The notes below the pieces were generated by a model. That model saw nothing but the letters and a program-made list of their open reading frames with translations. It was not told the origin of the DNA and made no database searches. From NCBI RefSeq assembly GCF_035610345.1, contig NZ_CP141215.1, positions 124,001 to 188,000 on the forward strand: a DNA stretch of 64,000 nucleotides, written 5' to 3'. Shown here piece by piece: positions 38,801-46,231 of the stretch. This DNA comes from Sinorhizobium meliloti. GTDB lineage: Bacteria > Pseudomonadota > Alphaproteobacteria > Rhizobiales > Rhizobiaceae. The number at the start of each line of letters is the position of its first letter. Position 1 is the first letter of the stretch. The position numbers were made by a program, and so were the translations under genes.

Positions 38801-39802
38801 CGCGCCGGCGGCGCCGTGCTCGATGCTTATGCCGCTTGGTCCGTCGCCACGATGGAGGCCTTCGACATCTTGCAAAAGGTGTTCGGGACACTCGTCGTTC
38901 CTCAATCGGTCATCGATGAACTGCGAGCCCTTAGGGACAAGCACGAGGTCGACGGTCAGCCGTCATTGACGGTTGCCTGGCACAATGGAGAGTTTATTAA
39001 GCAGGAACACACGCCAGAAGATATCGCAGTTCGACGCACCTACATCGAGGAGCAGATCGGCAAAATCGAGCAAGCCTGTGAAGTCAGGCCTGCGACTGCC
39101 CCGGACAATCCTTCAGAGATCGCATTGACGATCACCGAGGTATTCGACACGCACTCTCTCGATGCCGCCTACCTGGCAGCGGAGGGATATGTACTCGTTT
39201 CAGAAGATATGCATTATCGTCAGGTCGCTGAGGCCGCCTGCTCGGCACATGGCGTATGGCTTCACGCTGTGTTCGTGCTCGCCGCGGAGCGAGGCTATAT
39301 CGACACTCCGCGATACGTTGATTTAACGGTTAAGCTGGCTTGGCGCCGGCATGGTCACCTTGCGCTTCAGGCCGAAGTGCTAATCCACGCTTTAGAGACC
39401 GATAGCTCCCCTGATCTCTTGGATTTTCAGGCAATTGCGAACTTCATTGGAACGAAGAATGCCGAGATGAGGTCGCATCTGAAGGTGGCCATAGCATTCC
39501 TCAATGCTCTCTGGACGAATGGCGGGCCGAACGATCTGAAAAGAATGCGCGCCACATCCATCCTATGCGAAAAGCTTATCAGATATAGGAATTGGGCCCT
39601 AACTCTTGCCTTTATCAAGAGCGGCTCCGTCGATCGTCTCCAAACCTATATCGATGGCTGGATCAAAGGGCATTTTCTGCCACAGGACGAGTTCGCCCGC
39701 GCAGAGGTCGAGATAACTGACGTAACGAACCGCATTCGCGCTCAACGCCTTAACGGGGTTGCTCCTAAGGAACCGCGCCCAGGGAAGAGGCGCCGCGCTT
39801 AG
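35834..39802 (+). CDS. Large predicted endonuclease with TPR-like repeats and a PIN-like C-terminal domain
   Basis: 1322 residues, uninterrupted. Residues 10-110 form an Mrr-like PD-(D/E)xK fold (Glu in DEQAFERA, Asp in QNGVDLFG near 46, IQCKLK near 64). Residues ~200-880 are alpha-helical repeats resembling TPRs (ALGDDQKAAATLAEAYEHAP, EIARQGLSLAPDDP, ALSEAENALRKAVETQP). Residues ~1000-1180 resemble a PIN domain (LDAYAAWSVATMEAFDIL, TLVVPQSVIDEL, HSLDAAYLAAEGYVLVSED). The arrangement suggests a nucleic-acid-degrading defence effector with a sensor repeat region. I know no named system for it. It starts 9 bases after the Abi relic. Confidence 0.7.
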   Translation: MSRLAATQIPKPADEQAFERASIVLWRGLLNDPNVQRNGRRGQRQNGVDLFGLRNDDPAHHVGIQCKLKGDGHVLTEEEVRTEVRKALTFKPPLREYFITTTAPDDVAMQELARELTLELSKSGNKLRVFIWGWNTLEEKISEDDKARKAFDPGFGPFSEQIFDEAKKISLAQRETRSELSEGFSRIEARLAEITHLPSLPGDGTITAGVFEANLDGEIDTYRDMAASGKPRTALPLLEKLLSRVQSSASGRILFRIKANIGSCLLALGDDQKAAATLAEAYEHAPNEPKAVANKAFSLLLQGQWQELLSFGTAALKEDPTNEGLAGCLVQAARFDTSITEPLDLVPEVLKGTPAVAIARVDFIRRRRPAGEWWSAAREATATHPANHHATQFAAEADIDEILTRESYQSTRLFTSDDRARLEAAVRTLVAQWNQERNTDGVLRAEDAALCGNLIVALHALGEIPRALEIARQGLSLAPDDPDIISRATFAAIEAGDDALVEELLTKLPDGPDATVLRFRFHSSQGNWTELARLYEGEAHHIPAVEQLLIATAAEMAAIKLGAKDGRKERIEALAIEAAADPRASIVVADFARMEQLDDISERAFHAALGLIDENSHIAGRLMVAHHAARRGDWAIVADLLDGRVAEDRDSEELRLLARAFVNDSPIRQRAVRFFDRLPPQVRELPFFLHAEGALQFNRGALSEAENALRKAVETQPNLDNYLDLIAVLRRRDRADEVKPILDSIDLTTVVGTSGQKMILAQLLRAAGEGTKALAYAYDVLQSGKNDPDAALRYLGLIMMSPDHGLIPAVESIGIDTWVRLEDEHGKSHAFVIEDGEDRPADGILSPNHSLAATANGLKVGDTFDMPSAFGESRKWRVTEIKHKYLHALHDVMENFERRFPDAKGFYTITMAEGDIQPALEQVRRASESNRQAADLYLLQNLPLNMVAAHLGGDTIGFAEYIRSLDFDIRTCIGTETERLTATSVIEQRRAGGAVLDAYAAWSVATMEAFDILQKVFGTLVVPQSVIDELRALRDKHEVDGQPSLTVAWHNGEFIKQEHTPEDIAVRRTYIEEQIGKIEQACEVRPATAPDNPSEIALTITEVFDTHSLDAAYLAAEGYVLVSEDMHYRQVAEAACSAHGVWLHAVFVLAAERGYIDTPRYVDLTVKLAWRRHGHLALQAEVLIHALETDSSPDLLDFQAIANFIGTKNAEMRSHLKVAIAFLNALWTNGGPNDLKRMRATSILCEKLIRYRNWALTLAFIKSGSVDRLQTYIDGWIKGHFLPQDEFARAEVEITDVTNRIRAQRLNGVAPKEPRPGKRRRA

Positions 39803-39832
39803 GCCAGGGGCGAACTGTCTGGTTCCCCGACG

Positions 39833-39985
39833 TCAAATGACCAGCCTTGCCGCCCTGCCCGCCTTGCGTTCGCCGTCATTATAATAGCTGGCGGCCTGTG
39901 TCACCGACTTATGCAGCGACTGTTGCATGGCTTCGGGCAGTGCAATTCCACGGTTAGCCGCCTCGGTCATGTAAACGAACGAGGA
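39833..39985 (-). pseudogene. Tyrosine integrase, C-terminal fragment
   Basis: Encodes MTEAANRGIALPEAMQQSL and HKSVTQAASYYNDGERKAG, ending RAARLVI. It is closely similar, not identical, to the C-terminus of the integrase at 49138-50295, with the catalytic Tyr in SYYND. Everything upstream of the HxxR region is missing. It is opposite in direction to the intact copy. Confidence 0.85.
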
Positions 39986-40023
39986 CCGCGGGGGTTTTCA
40001 ACAAATAATTGCTGACGCCCAAG

Positions 40024-40032
40024 TGCTACAAT
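40024..40032 (+). promoter_or_regulatory. Possible extended -10 promoter element for the E2-E1-JAB module
   Basis: TGCTACAAT fits a TGn extended -10 box. No good -35 hexamer is seen at 17 bases, so the assignment is tentative. The first start codon of the module is 56 bases downstream. Confidence 0.3.
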
Positions 40033-40087
40033 TGTAGGCGAGGGCGAATCGTGGTTCGATCACTTCTAGAAAGAGATGGAGACTTGA

Positions 40088-40222
40088 ATGTCAAAGCCAC
40101 CCAGTTCGGGAATCCCGGGACACACACCTCCTGGCCCCCCACCCGGCGTGCCGGGACGCCCGGATGGCGTTCCACCCGGCCCGAAGGATCCTCCGCAGCC
40201 GCCGGACCGGCCAGTAGGGTGA
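40088..40222 (+). CDS. 44-residue Pro/Gly-rich small protein ending in Val-Gly
   Basis: ATG 40088 has GGAG seven bases upstream (GATGGAGACTTG), and the stop TGA is one base before the E2-E1 start, so it is positioned as the first gene of the conjugation module. The product is about one third proline and one fifth glycine (SKPPSSGIPGHTPPGPPPG then VPGRPDGVPPGPKDPP), with no hydrophobic core. Its last residues are DRPVG. The terminal glycine next to an E1, E2 and JAB peptidase suggests it could be the substrate that is activated, conjugated and cleaved, in place of a folded ubiquitin-like protein. This is inference. The alternative is a chance frame in GC-rich leader DNA, but spacing and ribosome-binding site argue against that. 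Confidence 0.6.
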   Translation: MSKPPSSGIPGHTPPGPPPGVPGRPDGVPPGPKDPPQPPDRPVG

Positions 40223-40223
40223 A

Positions 40224-41996
40224 ATGATCGAACTTCGCCATCTGCAACCGGGCATGGTTCCGCATTGGGAGCATGCTTGGAAGGGTAGGTTCGACTTCGA
40301 GTTGCGTGATATCGCCGCTTTCGTCGGGGATACCCTTCGTATCGATGACAAGCAACTGCGAGACGGGATCCTGCGGCTCGAATTCGATTGGCCTCTATCT
40401 GACGGCCGCCTATATCCATTACAGGCATCGTTTCCAGACAGCTTTCCATTCGTTCGCCCGCAGGTGGCGCTGCGAGGAGATCCATCCAGCTTTCCGGAAA
40501 AGCATTGCTCACCTGCCGATGGAACCCTCTGTCTGCTTGGACGAGATACAGGCCTCTGGTCTGCGGAATGGACCTTGGCCACCCTACTCGAGAAACAGCT
40601 TGAAAATGCCTTGAACGGGACAGGCCTCGAAGACCCGCAGGCCGAGCCGATCGAGGTCTGGTGGAATGCTCTAGCGCCTAACTTCGAGGCATTCGTCGAA
40701 GGCAGCTATGTGCTGGTCGATTCTGCTTGGCGCCTTGAGGACGCCGAAACAGGAGTCTTGCGGCTTACCTACTCGATCGAGAAGGTGGGAGAGAAAATCA
40801 AGTTCCGTGGCGCGGTGGATGAAATCAAAGCCCTAAACGGGACGGTACTTGCGACCAGAGACTTTCCCCTTCCCCCGGACTTGCAAGCCAAGAGTCACAC
40901 CGCAGCATTTCCTTGGCGACGCACCGGCCGCTTCGCTCCTCCGCCGCCCGGAAGGTGGCGTGACAAGGAGGTGCAGGATCACATCGCTTTCGCTCGGCGC
41001 CCCGTCGACAAGACGTCGCCTGCTATTTCCATTTCGGTCACTGTCCAAGCGACCGACCTTAGCTCGGGTATTAAGGGCGACGCATTCCTCTTTCCTCTGC
41101 TTTATGGTCCATCGAAATCATTCCGCGATCCAAAGCCGGGCCAGGCAAAGGTCACCAAACCGTCTATTGCGATCATCCCTACTTACCGTGCTGGTGAAAT
41201 GGACGTGGGCTTCCGCGTCCCTTCTACCAAGATATTGAGGGACAGGACGGTGGCAGTCTTCGGACTGGGAGCGATAGGCGCTCCCGTCGCGATCGAGCTG
41301 GCCCGAAGCGGGTGTAACCAGCTCGTCGTCGTCGACCACGACATCGTCGAGCCTGGCAACTCAATTCGCTGGCCATTGGGCAGTACGGCTTGGGGCACCC
41401 TGAAAACGACAGCGATCAAACAGCATGTGGAGGCTCAATACCCCTGGGTATCGGTCGAATCCCACCGTCACTTTCTCGGCATGCCCACCGCGGATGAAGG
41501 CAACGGCGATCATTCCGTGCTCCCTCCAATCATAGCCAGGTCAGACCTTATAATCGATGCGACAGCATCCCCCGGAATTTCACGGTTGCTCGCCGACTGT
41601 TGTAAGAGAGCCGAGAAGCCGCTCATTTCAGTGTTCGGTACCTTGTCCCTAAGAGGAGGCGTCGTCGCCTATTACCACCCGAAATCCGGCTGCCCGACAT
41701 GCCGCGAGTTCGCCTACCAGAAGGGAGTTATTGAAAAAGCGCCCGGATCTGGGGAAAGCTCTGGTTTAAGGCAGCCACCGGGATGTGCGGAACTGACATT
41801 CACCGGCGCTTCGTTCGATCTTCAGGAATTGTCCCTAGAATCGGTGCGGCTTGCAGTGGACGTCCTTTCGCAGCCGGACGAGTTCAACGGGTCCGTAATC
41901 CACACTCTTTCTCTGCACGATGGCACTAGACGAGTCCCACCTCTTTGGAGGGTCGATGAACTACAGCCTGCGCCTGAATGCAGATGCAACACGTAG
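40224..41996 (+). CDS. E2-E1 fusion protein of a bacterial ubiquitin-like conjugation system
   Basis: 590 residues, start preceded by AGGGTGA. The N-terminal ~135 residues resemble an E2 (UBC) fold: PLQASFPDSFPFVRPQVAL, EKHCSPADGTLCLLG (candidate catalytic Cys near 103), WSAEWTLATLLEKQ. The C-terminal part is a ThiF/E1 adenylation domain: VAVFGLGAIGAPVAIELARS (GxGxxG near 346-351), VVVDHDIVEPGNSIRWPLG, LKTTAIKQHV, IDATASPGISRLL, and a CPTC pair near 490. E1 enzymes adenylate a C-terminal glycine and pass it to a cysteine. Fusion with E2 and the adjacent JAB gene match the prokaryotic E1/E2/JAB triads linked to antiphage defence. Confidence 0.85.
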   Translation: MIELRHLQPGMVPHWEHAWKGRFDFELRDIAAFVGDTLRIDDKQLRDGILRLEFDWPLSDGRLYPLQASFPDSFPFVRPQVALRGDPSSFPEKHCSPADGTLCLLGRDTGLWSAEWTLATLLEKQLENALNGTGLEDPQAEPIEVWWNALAPNFEAFVEGSYVLVDSAWRLEDAETGVLRLTYSIEKVGEKIKFRGAVDEIKALNGTVLATRDFPLPPDLQAKSHTAAFPWRRTGRFAPPPPGRWRDKEVQDHIAFARRPVDKTSPAISISVTVQATDLSSGIKGDAFLFPLLYGPSKSFRDPKPGQAKVTKPSIAIIPTYRAGEMDVGFRVPSTKILRDRTVAVFGLGAIGAPVAIELARSGCNQLVVVDHDIVEPGNSIRWPLGSTAWGTLKTTAIKQHVEAQYPWVSVESHRHFLGMPTADEGNGDHSVLPPIIARSDLIIDATASPGISRLLADCCKRAEKPLISVFGTLSLRGGVVAYYHPKSGCPTCREFAYQKGVIEKAPGSGESSGLRQPPGCAELTFTGASFDLQELSLESVRLAVDVLSQPDEFNGSVIHTLSLHDGTRRVPPLWRVDELQPAPECRCNT

Positions 41997-42475
41997 TCTG
42001 GCTCCCTAGGGCGGTGCGGGACGAGATGTGTCTCGATGCGGATCGGTGGTACGAAAAAGAAACTGGCGGCACCTTCATGGGATATCGGGCCGAGCCAAAT
42101 GTCGCCGTCGTCACGGCGATGATCCCAGGCGGCCCGAGCGCAGTCCGTGAGCGGCATAGCTTTCTTCCGGACCTGGGCTGGCAACATGCAGAAATCGCGA
42201 GCCACTATGAACAGTCAGGCAGGCTGGACACATATCTCGGCGACTGGCACACGCATCCAGGCGCTGTCTCTGGCAGCCTTAGCTGGAAAGATCGAGCGTG
42301 CCTGAAAAGGATCATCAAAACCCCAGCAGCGCGAAATCCTACTCCAATCATGATGCTCATGTGCGGCGATCCAAGAAGCTGGGTGTTGCACTCATGGGTA
42401 GCCCGTCTGGGACGTCAGCTTCTCTTTTTCGATCTGCTTTCCGAGGATGAAGCTGCCATTGAAGTATATGACTGA
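41978..42475 (+). CDS. JAB/JAMM metallopeptidase
   Basis: 165 residues. The start codons ATG 41978 or 41984 overlap the end of the E2-E1 gene. JAMM zinc motif complete: Glu in YEKETGGTFMG, HTHP in DWHTHPGAVSGSLSWKDR with the Ser and Asp following at the expected spacing. Enzymes of this family cleave isopeptide bonds or process ubiquitin-like tails. Here it probably matures or removes the peptide handled by the E2-E1 protein. Confidence 0.9.
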   Translation: MQMQHVVWLPRAVRDEMCLDADRWYEKETGGTFMGYRAEPNVAVVTAMIPGGPSAVRERHSFLPDLGWQHAEIASHYEQSGRLDTYLGDWHTHPGAVSGSLSWKDRACLKRIIKTPAARNPTPIMMLMCGDPRSWVLHSWVARLGRQLLFFDLLSEDEAAIEVYD

Positions 42476-42743
42476 CGCTCACTTGAAGCGCCTTCCGATC
42501 TTCTGCCCTATTCAGGATTTGGAGCAACTGCTGATGGTATCGACTGAAGACGAGCTGTTGCAGACGTTCCGGGCAGCGACCGAGGAGAAACATGCCGGTT
42601 GGGGCGCGCGATCGATTCGGTCGAGGATCGCAGGCGAGCCCAAGTAACGCAAAGCCCTCCCGTTCAAGCTGAGCGAAGTGTTGCCATGGTGGCAAAAGGT
42701 CGAAGAGGCGAAAGCTGCCCGTGACAGGAAGAAACAGGATTAA
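42468..42743 (+). pseudogene. 91-codon ORF interrupted by an in-frame TAA
   Basis: ATG 42468 overlaps the JAB stop. The product MTDAHLKRLPIFCPIQDLEQ ... WGARSIRSRIAGEPK stops at TAA 42645-42647. The same frame continues without a break for 31 codons (RKALPFKLSEVLPWW then QKVEEAKAARD) to TAA 42741-42743. Both halves look like one small helical basic protein in which a Tyr-type codon became TAA. It could be a decayed gene or a recoded stop. The family is unknown. Confidence 0.6.
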
Positions 42744-42757
42744 CCCGGAGCCCACCC

Positions 42758-44470
42758 ATGTCCGTTACGAACGTCCGCGCTGCTATCGAACGCTTCCTTG
42801 CCTATGACAAACCGCAGGTGCTGTGCATCCGGGGCGCATGGGGCACCGGCAAGACCTATACATGGGACGAGGTGCTGAAGAAGACGGCGGCCGATAAGAA
42901 GATCAAGGCGAAGAAATACGCCAAAGCGTCGCTGTTCGGCCTGAATTCCATCAAGGAACTGAAGCGGGAAGTCTTCCAGTCAGCCATCGACATCGACCAA
43001 ATCGGCAAACCGTTCGACATCGAGAACGTCACCAGCGTGGTCGATAACCTGAAGTCGTGGAGCAAGTGGGCCTTGAACAAAGCCAGCTTCGTCCACGAGG
43101 ATGCGATGACGGCCGCTATTGAGGTGGCGGCGCTGTTCGCGCGTGAACAGCTCATTCTTATCGATGACCTTGAACGCAAGGGCGAAGACCTGCGGAGCGT
43201 GGATGTGCTGGGCTATATCTCCCAGCTCCGGGATGACCGGTCATCCAAGGTGGTACTGCTGCTCAATGATGAAGAGCTTGAGGACCAGCCGGAGTTCACG
43301 TCCTACCTGGAGAAGGTGGTGGACGTCTATCTGCGCTTTGAGCCGACTTGCGAGGAAATCGCCGGTATTGCGATACAAGAGACGGTTAAGGTTTCGGTGC
43401 TGGTCCGCCAGGACGCTATTGCCCTCGGCATCACGAATGTGCGGATCATCCGAAAGATTCATGCGCTGGTGAAGGATTTGGTGCCGTTCATCGATGAGTA
43501 CGCGGAAATCGTCACCGTCAATGCGGCGGCCGTCATTACGTTGCTGGGATGGAGTCACTTCCAGCCTAAGACGGCTCCGCCGCTCGATTACCTGAAGCGG
43601 GTTCACACCTATTCCCCGAAGCAGGACGACGTTGACTTCGATATGAAGTGGCGCGACCTGCTGCTGAAGTACCGCTACACGCACACCAGTGAATTTGACC
43701 TGGTGCTGCTGAAGGGTATCGAGAACGGCTATTTCGATAAGGCCGCAATTGAGAAGCACGCAGCCGAGCTGGACCGGGCCGAGGAGAAGAACAAGGCCGA
43801 ACAGGAAGTGCGAGCAATCTGGGATGAGATGCACTATTCTTTCACGAAGCCGGCACAAGGCATCCTCGATAAATTCTTCGAATGCTACATGCGCAATATC
43901 GAATTCATGACGCTTGGCGATATGGCGATTTTCGAACGGCTGTTCCGGGAGTTGGGGGATGACCGCTCAGAACAGCTGGTGGACCGGTACATTGCGGCCA
44001 ACAAGACGAAGCCGGGCGCTTTTGATTTCGAACGGCTTGAGCGGTTCGGCGATGAGCTGACGGGTCCGGTGAAAGAAAAAATTGCAGTGGCCGAGGCGGA
44101 ACAGGCACCTAAGGTCAACCCAGACGAGGTGCTTATCGCCCTCGGTACGCGAGGCTACGAGGAGGAGCTGTACGACGTTGCCGCCAAGCTGCCGGTGAGC
44201 GAATTCGTCCGCATCCTGAAGTCCTACGAAGGGTCGAAGCTTTCCGACATTATTTCCGGCTTGCGCCAGTATCTGAACACAGGTGGGTTGGACCCGCGCA
44301 TACATACCATCATGGACAAGGCTGGTCTGGCACTGCGGCAGATCGCAGAGGAAAGCCCGATTAACAAGCGCCGGGCGATGCGGCTGGGCCTTATCCAGCG
44401 GCTTGACGCCAAGGAAGCAAAAGCGGCGGGAACTGCAACCAATCAGGAGCAGGCAGGGGTGCAAGCATGA
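42758..44470 (+). CDS. KAP-type P-loop NTPase
   Basis: 570 residues. Walker A in CIRGAWGTGKTYTWDEVL (near 25), Walker B in LILIDDLERKG (near 131), sensor region VVLLLNDEELED, then a long helical C-terminal part ending in a short Ala/Gln-rich tail. KAP NTPases are found in phage-exclusion proteins such as PifA. No membrane segment is evident here, unlike many KAP members, so this one looks cytoplasmic. Preceded by GGAG. The stop overlaps the start of another, truncated gene (ATGA). Confidence 0.75.
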   Translation: MSVTNVRAAIERFLAYDKPQVLCIRGAWGTGKTYTWDEVLKKTAADKKIKAKKYAKASLFGLNSIKELKREVFQSAIDIDQIGKPFDIENVTSVVDNLKSWSKWALNKASFVHEDAMTAAIEVAALFAREQLILIDDLERKGEDLRSVDVLGYISQLRDDRSSKVVLLLNDEELEDQPEFTSYLEKVVDVYLRFEPTCEEIAGIAIQETVKVSVLVRQDAIALGITNVRIIRKIHALVKDLVPFIDEYAEIVTVNAAAVITLLGWSHFQPKTAPPLDYLKRVHTYSPKQDDVDFDMKWRDLLLKYRYTHTSEFDLVLLKGIENGYFDKAAIEKHAAELDRAEEKNKAEQEVRAIWDEMHYSFTKPAQGILDKFFECYMRNIEFMTLGDMAIFERLFRELGDDRSEQLVDRYIAANKTKPGAFDFERLERFGDELTGPVKEKIAVAEAEQAPKVNPDEVLIALGTRGYEEELYDVAAKLPVSEFVRILKSYEGSKLSDIISGLRQYLNTGGLDPRIHTIMDKAGLALRQIAEESPINKRRAMRLGLIQRLDAKEAKAAGTATNQEQAGVQA

Positions 44471-44568
44471 GCGACGAAGCGCCGAGAAGGGTGGGGAATT
44501 CACCCTCAAATTCTTGGCCGGATACCCCTCGTCAACTCATTTCGCCTCTGTTGGCAGGAGCTGCATAA
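44467..44568 (+). pseudogene. Truncated second gene of the KAP operon
   Basis: ATG 44467 overlaps the NTPase stop and reads MSDEAPRRVGNSPSNSW, but coding character ends at about 44525, where the tail of the opposing DUF4238 gene begins. The real partner of the NTPase has probably been lost by a recombination at this junction. Confidence 0.5.
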
Positions 44569-45405
44569 TGTCCCGCTTTGACATGAATTTTCGGACATCG
44601 GCAATGTAGGTCGCATCGAGAGCGTAGACGCTCTTCCGAGCCTGCCCGATCGTCGCTTCGTTCGTCAGGCGGACGAGGCGGCCAGCCGGTTTGGAGCAGA
44701 GTCATCGACAAAACTCTGCTTCGTGAAGCCCACGAAAAGATGGTGGGGCCCGATAGGAAGTCCGAAATGTCCATCATCCCGCATCAGCCAGTTGGTCATT
44801 ACCAGCGGCCGGTCAGAGATCATGAACGGCCGAATCTTATTTCGGGTATCCAATACCCGCCAAATCGCACCCATGAGCAGGCGAAGCAGGTTTTCCCGCT
44901 GCATCATATCCGTGGCGAGCATCACGGCTATACGCTCCGGACTTTCTTGTCGCTGCCTTTCAGGTATTCCTCAAGGGTCGCAGGCCATCCCTTCTGCTTC
45001 GCCTCTTCATAGCGGGCGAGCAATTCCGTGTCAGGATTGAACCAGTAATCCGAGATGCGGCGCTTAAACTCGGCAATCTGGTCCGGCGTCCGCATCATCA
45101 GGGAGAGCAGGAAACGTGCCCAGGCTACACGCAGCTCACCGGTCGGCATGACGCCGGTCAGCAGCTGGTCGCGGGCTTTCGCGGCCGAGGCATCGACCAC
45201 ACCCATGAAAATCTTTTCGACGTTGTGCTTGGTCTCCGCAGTGGCGTCGGGGATGATGTACAGGTCTTCCTCGTACCGTCGAGTTGGTACCGCGCCGCCG
45301 CGAGCGGATTTGGTTGGACGGCGGCACCCTCCCAAACTCTTCAAGCCTGTGGTTAGACCCCAACCACGGCCGTAGATAGAACTGCGGGATGTAATGGTGC
45401 TTCAC
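44537..45405 (-). pseudogene. DUF4238 protein, multiple frameshifts
   Basis: GTG 45405 begins VKHHYIPQFYLRPWLGSNH, the hallmark N-terminus of DUF4238 proteins. The frame shifts near 45310 to EEDLYIIPDATAETKHNVEK ... LLSLMMRTPDQIAEFKRRIS, near 44935 to MQRENLLRLLMGAIWRVLDT with IGPHHLFVGF, and near 44685 to TNEATIGQARKSVYALDATY, ending MQLLPTEAK. Read together they give one complete family member of about 285 residues. The start lies 4 bases after the DUF4145 stop. Confidence 0.8.
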
Positions 45406-45409
45406 GGGC

Positions 45410-46159
45410 CTACCACGTATTCTTCCCCTTGTTCTGGATGAGCTTTTTCGCCTTTGCCGCCAGCATGGCTTTCTTCTCGTCAATCAGCTCGGCAAGCGCG
45501 TCTTCCAGCAGCTCAAAGCAGTCGAGCAAAGCGTCCATGTCGCCCTGCCCTTCATGGCTCCCGTAATTCCCGACATGGCGTAGGGCGTCGAGCGCGTCTT
45601 TGTGGCCCGGCTTCATCTTGTCAAATTCGGTGATCCGCTGCGAAAGGTTCAGGTCGTACGGCTTACCCTTCTTATCGAGCTTTTGAGTCGGCACCTGAAA
45701 GTGATCCATCAGGCGCTCGACGAAAATACGGAGCCGGTTGGCGCACGCGGCCTTGTCCAGCCAGTAAAGCTCGAAGGCTTTGCGCAGCTGCATGGCGCAG
45801 GCGTCCGATAGGTTTTTGGAAACCGGAATGATATGCGGGGCCGGACGAACAAGCATCGGCACAAGCACGCTTTCCCACCATTGCCTGTGAGCGTTCCAGT
45901 CTTCAAAGAACTCTGCCACTCGGTTGCCACCGACAGCCACGACCTCTCCACAATGCGCGACATCGCACTTGAGCAGGGCGACGAACCGCTCCATCGTCCA
46001 GTCCGGCTCTGATTCCTGAAGCTTCTGCTCTTCCTTGGAATATTCGGTCTCCTCAACATGAGGATAGTCCTTCATCGGATGCAGGAGACCGTTCTGGCAG
46101 TGCGGGCAAAGCCATCTCGGAAGCTTGTCAAAACCTATCGCCCACTGCTCGCGGTTCAT
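45410..46159 (-). CDS. DUF4145 domain protein
   Basis: 249 residues. An N-terminal zinc-binding-like CPHCQNGLLHP precedes a segment with CDVAHCGEVVAVGG and the HEPN-like DUF4145 core CAMQLRKAFELYWLDKAACA, ANRLRIFVERLMDHF, LDALRHVGNYGSHEG. HEPN-fold proteins of this type are common in defence islands and some are ribonucleases. The usual catalytic Rx4-6H is not obvious except R-HVGNYGSH. It forms a two-gene unit with the broken DUF4238 gene downstream. Confidence 0.82.
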   Translation of the reverse strand: MNREQWAIGFDKLPRWLCPHCQNGLLHPMKDYPHVEETEYSKEEQKLQESEPDWTMERFVALLKCDVAHCGEVVAVGGNRVAEFFEDWNAHRQWWESVLVPMLVRPAPHIIPVSKNLSDACAMQLRKAFELYWLDKAACANRLRIFVERLMDHFQVPTQKLDKKGKPYDLNLSQRITEFDKMKPGHKDALDALRHVGNYGSHEGQGDMDALLDCFELLEDALAELIDEKKAMLAAKAKKLIQNKGKNTW

Positions 46160-46231
46160 GCCGTATCCCCCTCAGAACTTGAGGGGACGATTACCGCGAA
46201 TCCTGATTCCTAACCAGCGGCTGCCCACCCT

